The position numbers and the translations under genes are program-made. Of a stretch of 64,000 nt of DNA, positions 14,246 to 23,596 are shown piece after piece (the stretch's first letter is position 1; the number at the start of each line of letters is the position of its first letter). Below the pieces are notes generated by a model. It made no database searches, was not told the origin of the DNA, and saw nothing but the letters and a program-made list of their open reading frames with translations. This stretch comes from [Phialemoniopsis] sp. UDSM-2020 (lineage: Eukaryota > Ascomycota > Sordariomycetes > Thyridiales > Thyridiaceae): the NCBI GenBank assembly GCA_018873225.1, contig JAEILZ010000004.1:2790001-2854000 (forward strand), written 5' to 3'.

Positions 14246-14831
14246 ATGGCGGACAGGCAGCCTAGGAATCCTGCAGCCGCCGGGCCGGCTCGAGCGCGTA
14301 CCGGTGCTAACAGCGTCCGGCGCAACCTCTTTCAAAGCCAACTGACCCGACGACCGACTTCAAACTCGTCTAATTCCGCAGAAACCCTCAGACTTGATAT
14401 AGACACTCAGTCTGAGTCTTCAGACATTGTTGTGCGGGACAAGAATGGCGATATCGAAATGGGAGACCCACCCGTGCCAGCCAGTGATGAGCCAGATGAG
14501 GATGTGCTTGATATCAGACAAGAGAACGAGAGTATGTCTAGTAAATCATGACTGCGTGCCCTTTTCCATGATCTCCCATATGCTAACACAAAATCGCAGA
14601 AGAGAGACAGAGGCTCGCAGATGCTGTCAAACATCACCAGATCAACCAAAACAGTGTACCAGCTCAGCCAGAAGGTAAGCTCCGCATCAATGCACTCCAC
14701 TATGGCAACTCAGCATTGACTTCTTATCAGAACTTCTCGAGGCCGTCAGAGCAAGTCTCCGGGCCCAAGTTGCTGCTCTAGCTGAAGACAACTGGATGTA
14801 CGAAGCAGAGGAGATGCCTCGCCACCAATGA
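14246..14831 (+). CDS. Small conserved-looking hypothetical protein, 153 aa
   Basis: Three exons, 14246-14531, 14600-14674 and 14731-14831, join in phase. Intron 1 has donor GTATGT, a perfect branch TGCTAACA and acceptor GCAG; intron 2 has GTAAGC and TCAG. The protein begins MADRQPRNPAAAG. It has a basic, Ser/Asn-rich first 60 residues with an RRNLFQSQL stretch, an acidic middle, and a predicted alpha-helical C-terminus (about residues 95-145) with regularly spaced Leu and Ala, ending near NWMYEAEE. No family is recognised with confidence. The well-formed introns and the charged helix argue for a real gene. It ends 69 bp from the convergent GET4 stop. A small nuclear or complex subunit is possible but not shown. 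Confidence 0.7.
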
Positions 14832-14900
14832 GCCAGTCTACTACCTCACCCCTGGCTTTCTACAAACAGCTATGATGTATCAATAATCTCAAGATTTCCC

Positions 14901-15966
14901 TTAGTCCAGACCCTCGGCAGCGGGTGCCTCAACTCGTCGGACTGGCGGCTTCCTCGCCCCTCCGGCACCTGCTCCGCCGGCTCCACCCCCGAACAGGCTC
15001 CCCATCATGTCCATCAGGGGGTTGCTCTGCCTGGGCCGTTGGATGCCAAAGTACATCTCTGCAATCATCTCCAGCGGTTCTGCCCATTCCGTCTCTGCTA
15101 TATGCGACGCATATTTGGTGTGCAGCTGCCTGAATAGATCCGGGCTGCCTCGCTGGACAGCGAGCAACAAGAGGCCCAGAAAGTTCAACAGTGGGAGGCT
15201 GGGGAAGATTGGAACGTTGGAGCCGCTACTGCCCACCTCCTGCACCTCGAGCCCCTTATTGTCCTCCTTGAGTGCGCTGGTGAAGTGCTGGTAGGAAGCG
15301 TTGGCGGCCCTGACATTCGCGACCAACAGGTACGGTAGAACCGCCCTACTGGCGTAGAGAGGAGCCGTATGGGCTTCATCCTCCTTGTACCACTGGTATT
15401 CCATGCGGATGAGGACCGCGGGGGAGTCTCTAGTACCTAGGAACAAATGACGTTCCGCCTCATATGTCTCGTGCTCTTCTGCGTATAGTGAGCCGGCCAC
15501 ATGGTGAATCTCGGGATCGCCAGCGGGATATTCGCCGAATTTAGAGGACCAACTGACAGATGTGCACGTTAGTCGTGGATGCTCTCGAAAGACGTGCTTG
15601 TGACTATGGGGACGCTTACCCAATGGCCTCTCCAATATACTTCTTTCTCGTAGGCTCGTCGCTCTGGAATAAGCGCAAGCACGTCAACAGCCTGCCCCTC
15701 GAGGTCGAATCCGGCTTCAGCTCGGCCTGCTTGTACACATCGACGAGCAGGACGCACAGGTCGCCGCCGCTGCCGCCTTGGCCGGCCTTGAGTAGCGCCT
15801 GTGCGACATTGTATAGAATGTCGATGGCAGCGTTCCAGTTGGACGCTTTGGTGTAGCGAGCGGCAACAACACGCGTCTGCTGCTGCGCCTCGTAGAACTG
15901 CCCGTCGGCAATGCGTTCACGGAGGCGCGAGATGATTTTCTCGATCTTGTCAGCCTTGCCGCTCAT
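14901..15966 (-). CDS. GET4: GET4, guided entry of tail-anchored proteins factor
   Basis: Two exons on minus, 15620-15966 and 14901-15552, give 332 residues. Known role: Get4 with Get5 links the chaperone Sgt2 to the ATPase Get3 and hands over tail-anchored proteins for ER insertion. The sequence is an all-helical, TPR-like DUF410 protein. It starts MSGKADKIEKIISRLRERI, then FYEAQQQTRVVAARY, a helix-rich core with EYPAGDPEIHHVAGSLYAEE, and PLLNFLGLLLLAVQRG near the C-terminus. The last about 35 residues are a Gly/Ala-rich, probably disordered tail. The 67-nt intron has donor GTAAGC and acceptor TCAG, and phase is kept. Start ATG 15964-15966. The family call rests on overall pattern and length. 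Confidence 0.92.
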
Positions 15967-16601
15967 GGTGACAGGTGCTGGTGGTGGGGGGCTGAGAGGG
16001 GCAGGAGCGCTTCGTGAGACGGAAGTCGACAGTGGTGACTGACAGACCCTACTGTGTAGATTCAGGTATCGTGGATGAAAATCCCAAGCAAAAGACGAGA
16101 ATCTTTGATCCGGGAGCTACGCAGCGCCAGTGTTGTAATCACAGGTAGAGGTGGTAGCTTCAACAATCAGCGTCGCAAAGCTCGCACCAGGTGTAGGCTG
16201 TCTGGGTGGAGCTCAGGCCTGTGCTGAAACTACCTGCTGGACCTCCCCACCCTGTAGCTAGTGTGGGGATCTGAACCGCTCTCTGTCTCGCCACTGTCAC
16301 TGTCGCCCTATCTCATAAAAAATTTATTCTCGCTGGCTGAATGCGATTGTAATTCCTCCTTCTGTCAACAACGTGCCCTGCGAGGACTTCTGGAGACTGA
16401 CACTTCCACAACCGAGACTCGCCAGATGATAGCGGCCTTGCAAATGGCATGTTCCACAGCCTGGTCCTTGAGTTCGGCCAGCACTGTAGCCACATGTTAC
16501 ACGTTATTATTGTGACCCCGTCGAGATGCAGCTTTTGATGCGCAGCGGGCTCGATACTGGATACTAATAACCTGTAATTCCGGCCAGAGGGACCAAAGCC
16601 A
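15967..16601. other. Intergenic, GET4 promoter and upstream of tRNA-Gly
   Basis: 635 bp, holding the GET4 promoter on its left side. I see no coding feature. Confidence 0.5.
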
Positions 16602-16727
16602 ACCTCGGTGGTGTAATGGTAAGCATATTCCGGCTGACTATCCACATCCCACATTCGCTAATCCTCAATGAAGGTAACATCTACGCTTCCCAAGCGTAGG
16701 CCCCGGGTTCGATTCCCGGCCGTGGTA
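16602..16727 (+). tRNA. tRNA-Gly(CCC) with a 55-nt insert in the D-loop
   Basis: The 3' half is a clean tRNA-Gly: anticodon arm TACGC-TTCCCAA-GCGTA (anticodon CCC), 4-nt variable loop, T-arm CCGGG-TTCGATT-CCCGG, acceptor 3' strand CCGTGGT and A73. The 5' half has acceptor strand ACCTCGG and A box TGGTGTAATGG. Between them the D-loop is broken by bases 16619-16673. Removing these 55 nt joins ATG to GTAACATC and restores a normal D-arm (GTGT/ACAT) and a 71-nt tRNA. The insert starts GTAAGC, contains GCTGAC (16633-16638) and GCTAAT (16657-16662), and ends AG at the first AG after either: spliceosomal-intron signals, not a position-37 tRNA intron. The acceptor stem has one U4-U69 mismatch and an A1-U72 pair, so a decaying copy is possible. 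A T5 run at 16735-16739 fits a Pol III terminator. Confidence 0.75.
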
Positions 16728-17196
16728 AATCTACTTTTTGCATTTTGCCCTGTCGTCAATATCTGCCTTTACCTTTTTCTTTTGCTTCCTGTGATTTAGC
16801 TCTAGGTTGTGAGGGCGATTTTTGAATCGAGGTGTGTCTTGTTGCTCCAGCGTTGTGGATTTGATACCATGGGAACCACAGTTGACAACCAGACTGGCTG
16901 GGGGTTATGTTATCGAAAACTGTATCAACTTTTCATAATTGGTAATGCTGCAGAAGAGAAAAGAGGCCACAGAAATGGCAAAAGCAGGCTTGTGAAAATA
17001 TGATCTAAACATATACGGGTATCTCGTCCGCTGGCAATGAGAGACGCTGGCTGGCTCACTCCCGCTTCTCCCCTCAACTGACATGACTTGTACTTTCCAA
17101 ACGCCCAAATCGATAAAATGATGAGGCGGTAGGTGACCTCGCGTCATCCCTCGCCTGGCCTGTTGCCTCGTGACACTCTTCAGCCCGGACTACACA
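16728..17196. other. Intergenic between tRNA-Gly and lectin-like gene
   Basis: About 470 bp with the Pol III terminator at its left end and the 3' UTR of the lectin-like gene at its right end. Nothing else is recognised. Confidence 0.5.
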
Positions 17197-18858
17197 CTAT
17201 GAGTCCTTCTTGGGGTCGGGCACCGGCACCGTGCCGACGTAGATGAACGTGTATGGGTTCCCAAAGTCCCATCTGTACTCGTGAATCTCGCCCTTCAACG
17301 TCGCGTAGAATCGGCCCTCGCCGTTCATGCCGATGTATCCGAAAGTGGCGTTGCCGGGCCCGCCCTCGAGCGTGATGGTCTTGTCCGTGTTCCAGTTCTC
17401 CTTGTCCCAACGCTGGCCCGAGATGGTGCCGTCCGAGTTGCGCGAGACGACCATGACTTGCTGCTTCACGTCCCACGAGGCAGCAACGTACTGGGGCGGC
17501 GGCGTCTTGCTAATGGCTTTCGTGAGTGAGTAGCCTGTCGACGCGGTGCCGTGTTAGTATGCGAGTTAAATTGTGCAGACTCTAAATATCCGGAAGATAA
17601 TCAAGACGGTGCTTACCTTGCTCCCAGACCTTTTTCTGGTTCCATTTCAGCTCGGTCAAAGTGTTGCCAGAGTCGTAATAGAGTCGCATCTCGGCCTATT
17701 CAATATGACGTTAGCCTCCGGGGACATGTCCATTATTTTGCAGTATTGTTCACTTACAGCGTTGGTGCCGTTGCTACCCCCGTCGAAGAGGAACGGCACA
17801 ATCGCCAGCCCTGAACCGGAGTCCACATTATCGAGGATCTGCTTCGTCGGACCCCAATTCGTCGAGTTGAGAAGGTTCAGCACGTTCTTGTCATCCTCAT
17901 AGATGATGTATAGCTGCTGCGCACAACCATAGTCGCAGCGGTGCCAGATCGCCGTGAGCTGGCTGTTCTCGGCCGCGACCTTGGGCTCCTCCTTGACGAG
18001 GGCGCCAACCCCCCATTGACGGCCCTGTGGCTCGGTGGTCCAGATCTCGCCGACGCCGTTGCTTGGCGTCAGGTAGTAGATGTTGAGCTGGAAGCGCCAG
18101 CCCGGAGCTCCGGTCGAGGCGAGGGCGAGGGGCGTCCCGGGCTTGACGCTGATGGGGCTGCCAGACTTGGTGAGGATGCGCGAGATGTTGACGGAGCTCC
18201 ACGACTGGTTTTGCGAGTCCCAGAAGGAGGCCAGGAGGAAGTTGTACTTGTCCTGGCTGACGACCGCGTAGTGGACATACTGGGCCTGGTCGGTCCAGTT
18301 GGCGGCCGCTACCCTCGAGTCGGCGAGCAGTACGGTGTCGGGGGTGGTTGTCGTCGAATTCTGGCCGTTGCCGCCGCCGCCGCCGCCGTTGCCCGACCCT
18401 GTGTCTTGGTCCGCAGAATCATCCTTCTTATTGTTCTTGGAAAGGGTGCCCCCAACAGCACCGCCCACGATCGCCGCGATCAACCCCAGCCCAACGAGCG
18501 CAGCGATTATCCAGAATGTCTTGGCCGCCAAGCCACATATCCTCTTGCCCTTTGGCTTCTCCTCTGGCGGCGGCGAGGATTGCCCATAGCCGTCTTGGGG
18601 GTACTGCGAAACGCCCTGGTAGTACTGCGAGTTCCCACCCTGTTCCGAATCTTGGTAATAAGTGCCGGCCGAGTAGGCAGTGTTCGGATACTGCTGGTGT
18701 GAGACCTGGTCCTCGGGTTTGTAGTACTCGTGGGCCGCCTGGGGAGGTGTCACAACTTGGGGCAGGTCGGACTGGCCATTGTAGACCTCCTTTTGCGACG
18801 TGTCTGGTGAGTTGTGAGCTACCTCGAGAGTGCTGTACTGCACCCGGTCGTCGCCCAT
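17197..18858 (-). CDS. Single-pass membrane protein with fucose-lectin-like beta-propeller domain
   Basis: Three exons on minus, 17758-18858, 17617-17695 and 17197-17534, give 505 residues. Residues 1-110 are a Gln/Tyr/Pro-rich cytosolic tail ending in the basic patch KPKGKR. A transmembrane helix spans about 114-137 (FWIIAALVGLGLIAAIVGG). A Gly/Asn/Thr linker follows (148-170), then about 320 residues with repeated W-x-aromatic blade motifs such as WRFQLNIYY, GEIWTTE, ELKWNQKKVW and GQRWDKENW, and several N-x-S/T sites. This matches the architecture of fungal membrane-anchored proteins with a fucose-specific-lectin-type (PF07938) propeller. Sugar binding is inferred from the fold and not proven. 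Intron 2 has a perfect TACTAAC branch. An in-frame frame extends 42 codons upstream, but ATG 18856-18858 (MGDDRVQY) is the likelier start. Confidence 0.82.
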
Positions 18859-21210
18859 CTTAAGCGAGAAGGCTGGAAGGAGGCCAGAGTCCGAGGCAAA
18901 GGTACACAACAGCGAGCACGCTCTCGGCTTGCTGCAAGATGAGTACAGAAACGGGGAAAAGGAATTCACGAAAAGGATCAGCAACTACAAGAAAGAAGGA
19001 TTGGAATTGAAGACTACCAGAAGGACTAGCAAAGAAGTGAAGAGTGCTTCACCCATGCCCATGGCGAAATTGGGTCCCCTCCCCGTCTTACCTCTCAAAG
19101 CACGCCGGGCCATGGTCTGCAAGCACGGCGCCTTCTTCCCCCCAAAGGAAGAGGACGGCGGATGGGGATGGGCAGTGCAAAATGACTGGATGCGTGAGTA
19201 GGGAGAGTGTGCTGGACCATGTCGAAAAGAAGACCCCTGCGCCGCCAAAATCTGACAGCAACTCGAGCAAAGTGGTCTTAGCATGCGCATGGAGGGACTA
19301 ATTAGGCTTAGGATCGGCCCCGACTCGATGACATGAACGTTTTGGACAGGGGATAACTAGACCCGGCCTTAATCAAATTCCAATCGAGCACTGAAAGCTC
19401 GTTCGTTACACGAGTTTTACAGGGCTGAAAGGATGCGGATCCAGCAAGTAACTACGGAATAGTTCCACACGGGACTGACATTTTGGCTCTGTATGTACAG
19501 AATTTGCGTTCATACACTGACAAGGAGCTTCCAAACAATCAAGCCGACACCAGGTAAGACCTACAAATGTCTACGTATTGAAGCGGCGTTCAATAATTGC
19601 AAGCGTGTCTGCAGATCCAGCCTCGAGACCAGCCCGGATTGCCACCAACGGCCCCCAATCTCCATCAACAGCTACGGAGTAGACTCTAGGGGCGCTTAAA
19701 AGTGCAAGTAGGTTGTGCTTAGCGGCGGACGCTAGCTGCCTATCCGTTGGAGCTGGGACGGTGGAGGACGCTGGCACGCTGGGTTGGCTGGGACATGTCG
19801 AGTCCTGGGTGGGCGGGCATATCGGGCAAAGGAAGCGAGGTGGGCAGTGCTCGAAAGATGCGAGCGAGCGTCCGAAGAAGCGACTGGTCCGTCCAAAAAT
19901 AAACGCCAGCAACTGCAACTAAGAGAACGGCGGGCAGCCAAGGCACTACCGGTTCTGCCAGTCTCGTACAATCTCACTTCATGCAACTTCTACACCATGG
20001 TTTCATGGCACTGCGCTTGGACATCCTGTTGTCGCGACTAGAATAAGCGCGATATTTCAGCACGAACTACTTGAGACCTTGAATTCTCCCAAACATGTCT
20101 ATCATTCCCCATGAAATGGCCTCTCCCACTGCAAACTCGTATTCATCTGCTGTGGGCTCCTTGCGACGAGAACAGTAATTTGGCGCGTACAGCAGGCGAA
20201 ATTCAGTGATGCACTTTGACAACCGCTTCAGGTGGCATTCTGCGCCGCTGATCCCCTGTCACCGAGTCTGAGACTGTTACAAATGTACATAATTTGCTCC
20301 GTACTTTGGGGGCCACATCCTTTGATAAGGTGTGCTTTGGGTAGGATGGAAACCATTGTCCTTGACTATCCGAGCCTCCGGGCAATACTGCGGCCCTTCC
20401 TTGCGACATACCGACACACACTCCACCACTTCCTGAAGTTGCTGGTGATAGACGGTTGAGGAAAGGCCGATAATTGTGAAAGCGATTGATCCCAGCAAGG
20501 TGAATACTCTGCCCGGCCACGCGATATCAGCCCGTCTTCTTTGTCGACTTGTTTCCAGATATTGGCACGGGCAGCATGTGCAGTCAGCTACGCTGTACTC
20601 CAGTCTCCTCCGAAACGGATCCGGGGAAGTCGGCCTTGGCCATGGTGAATGCGACTGGTTCATACTGCATTTTATTTTGTACAACGTACACTGCTATGCT
20701 ATCCACAAGAGCTTTGCCATGAGAGCATATCGATCCCATCCGTGCCCAAATTGTCAGAACATAGCCGCACACGCAAGATGTCGGCAGGCCTTGCACCCAT
20801 GCACATACACGAGCCACAAGGCTGCCGTTCCCCTTCCTACACCACCCCCGTCCAACTCTGCCGGTGCTTGGCAGATCTATAATACAGAGCCTGTTGCGCG
20901 CCGCGCTCAACAGACGTAAAGACTTGTCCATGTGAGCGGACCGCGCGCGGATTATCGAGGATTTGAAGAAAATCATGGAAAAACTCTATACTCATGATGT
21001 TATGCAAAGATCCAGCCAACCCCGCCGCCAAAACATCTGCCATCGAAACATAGTAAAACAAAATCAGGAAGAAAGAAAAGCACCAGGTCGTGTCAAGTCA
21101 GGTGCTTTCCGAGTACTGGTCGGGAGGGGAGCGGAGGGGACAGGAACAGAAGTTTGCGCAAGCCGGGGATCTGGAGAACCGGCTAATCCTCACAAGCCGT
21201 CAGAACGGTT
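18859..21210. other. Intergenic, no supported gene
   Basis: 2.35 kb between the lectin-like gene start and the TOM40 stop. Several 60-130 codon frames exist on both strands but lack ATG starts in good context, splice structure or motifs. The lectin-gene promoter should lie near 18859-19400 and the TOM40 3' UTR near 21000-21210. Confidence 0.5.
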
Positions 21211-22414
21211 TTAGAAGGGGATGTTGGGCGAAGTCGGCTGGACGCCCAGAGCCTCCTGCTGCTCCTGAAGCTCCTCGCCGCCAGCCTCGATGGAAATGCC
21301 GAGACCGATCTTGGCGGCTTGCTGCATTGGTTGTCAGTTGCTGTCGAACAAACATAAAGTGGGATCAGCCCTTGATGGGACGGGTGACTTACAGTAGCGT
21401 GGTCAACGTCAGCAGCAAAGGTCATGGTGACAGGAGCGGCGATGCGCTTCTCCAGCAGAACGCCGAGCTTGCCCTTGGAGTCGATCTGGGCGCGGAAGGT
21501 CGACATTCTGAAGTCGTATTTGGCACCCAGAGTGGTGATACCGTCCTTCTGGAGGCCACCGCCCATCATAGGGTTGCCGCTGGGGGCGACAGAGAGGGTC
21601 ATGTCGATACCGGCCTGGACCCTGTCGGTCAGTCGCCGCCAGAAGGTAGCATTGAGAGCACCCTGGGCCTGAAGCTGAGCCGTGGCGATCCAGTCCTCCG
21701 ACTTGTACCTGGCGCAGTAGGAGACGGCGGTCTCGGGGCCCTGAGACAGACCGGCGCGTTGCCAGATACCCTCCATACCCAATGCGAGCTTGGGGGTGAC
21801 GGACTGCATGTAGCTACCAATGAAGATACCGGTCAGACCAGACTCGAGGAAGGAGGGCTGCAGCATCTTGAGAGAAGCGATGAAGTCATTGCCGGTGTAC
21901 TCGTGCTCAAACTGAGCCATGTCCTGGCCGGTGCCGGGAGCGATCTGGACCTGCGACTTGGTGACGAAGGCATCGGACCACCGCCAGTTGAAACGCGCAG
22001 AGAGCTGGCCCTCGTTGTCAATGTTTCCTTGCAGGAAGACCTGAGAGTTTTGCAAGGGTTAGAATGGCCTTTAGTGTGGCACGAAAACGGTAGAGGCGAA
22101 CGAACCTTGTTGGAGCCGTAGAGCGTTGCAAACGTGTAGGGGTTCAGTCGCTCGCCAATGGCAAACTGGTGAGAAGCCTGGAAGAGGGGAGAAAAGCTAA
22201 AGATCTTCGTAAGATCTCCGCGAAGGCCGGTAAACATGTAGTTGTTGAGGAGGACATCGCGCTGGACTTCCTTTGCCAGGTTCTCGACAGCTCCGGGGTT
22301 GGACAGGCCGAGCTTGGCGCGTCGGTCTGAGAAAGACCTCAGGACATCGGAAACCGACTGTGAGATGGGGTTGTTGGAGAGGAACGCCAGAGGCGAGGCC
22401 GACGAGGATGCCAT
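21211..22414 (-). CDS. TOM40: TOM40, mitochondrial outer-membrane import channel
   Basis: Three exons on minus, 22106-22414, 21393-22040 and 21211-21321, give 355 residues, the normal fungal length. Tom40 is the 19-strand beta-barrel that forms the main protein-import pore of the outer mitochondrial membrane. The N-terminus ([19 protein letters not shown]) is short and followed by the helix [18 protein letters not shown]. The barrel region shows the expected alternating strands (for example [50 protein letters not shown]). The C-terminal segment encodes [15 protein letters not shown], in place of the beta-signal of mitochondrial barrels. Exon 1 uses an unusual GTTCGT donor; the other donor is GTAAGT. 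The last exon is only 111 nt. TOM40 diverges from PFK26 across a 1.2 kb promoter region. Confidence 0.97.
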
Positions 22415-23596
22415 TTTGAGAGACGAGATGCGCGACCAGAAATGCCGAGGCGAAGGGGAGTGGGAGAAAAGAGTCAAACCAATTGACGAGACGGGTAGGG
22501 AGTGTCAATGAGGGCCGGTCACAGACACACACAAAAGAGGGAGAAAGAAAAGAGAAAAAGGTCAGACAGAGAGTCTTGATGCGCAGTCTCGACCTGGAGG
22601 GATGCGGCCAGAGAAGGGTGATGTCTGGTCGGTCTGTCTGTACTGGAGATGGAGCGAGGATTGGAGAGCTGAGGTCCAAAAATTTCAAAAGCTCTGTAAA
22701 GCCAGAGCAGCGCTGACGACAAGGAGAGAGAGAGACTGGATCCTGGTTGGCTGGCAGCTGGCACTTGTGGTTGGCTCGTGCGTCGGGCCTGTGGACCCAC
22801 CCACCACCATTCTTTGGAAGAAGCTTGTGCCAAAAGTGGTCATGCATCGATGAAGTCAAGGAAACTATCGCCCGCTCGCGTGCCGGCTTGTCCCATGGGG
22901 AGAGAGCATCCTTAAATTCTTATCTACTCATTCGTACCTCGAGCTGAGTTGAGCTGAGCATCGCTTTTTTTGTGCCTCATTCATCTCAGGCTCTGAAACC
23001 CCCTGAGCTTTTGCACCTCTCTCTCTTTGTTCCAATCACCGGCACCCGGGACGGTCCAGTGGAAAGACCTACCCTCCCTTCTGACCCGGTTTAAGCCGGA
23101 ACTGCACCGAGCATTCGGCGGGACCCCTCCATACCTACCTTACCTAGTATTCTTATCAGAGCACTCACATTCACATTTCACACCATCGCTCGCAACACCC
23201 AACTCTGGCTCACAGGCATCTTGTGGCTTTCCTTTGCAGTTGCTAGACGATACTTGGATCGACTGTTCATCATTTTTGTGTCATTCAGACACTGTTGCAA
23301 GTGAAAACAAGGTTGGGCAGCTTGGCAACTCTGCTTTATGTAAGGCAGCCGAGGCGCAAAAAGGTTCAGTCAAGGGCCAACTCAACTTACAAAGACACAG
23401 TGCAGTTGTATTGTCAACATGGACACTCTCCTGTGAGTAAAGCCTTCCAGATCCCGAATATTACAATCATCCATCCCTTCTTCCTCTTATGAAATCCCAA
23501 TCTCATTATCCCCTGCTTCCTCCTCCTACCCAAAAGTCCCCCTCGAGCAACCGTCTTCACTTCGCCATTTCTCGCCTAATCCATCCCGCGGGCACG
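22415..23596. promoter_or_regulatory. Divergent promoter region, TOM40 / PFK26
   Basis: 1.18 kb between opposite start codons. Pyrimidine-rich tracts at 22970-23030 and 23476-23540 on plus are typical of PFK26 leader sequence. A short GAGCTGAGTT/GAGCTGAGC tandem lies near 22941. A small upstream ORF at 23419-23436 is listed separately. Confidence 0.5.
23419..23436 (+). promoter_or_regulatory. Candidate upstream ORF (5 codons) in PFK26 leader
   Basis: ATG GAC ACT CTC CTG TGA has A at -3 and G at +4, a strong start context, 160 nt before the likely PFK26 start. If present in the mRNA it could lower translation. Its stop overlaps a GTGAGT donor-like sequence, so an alternative reading is a tiny first exon, but no acceptor with a normal YAG restores phase. 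Confidence 0.35.

Noticed and set aside
17941..18702. 253-codon plus frame opposite the lectin-like gene
   Set aside because: Antisense shadow of a coding exon.
19571..19986. Three overlapping minus-strand frames with a hydrophobic stretch
   Set aside because: They begin with non-ATG codons, sit in different frames and show no family; a decayed small gene is conceivable but not supported.
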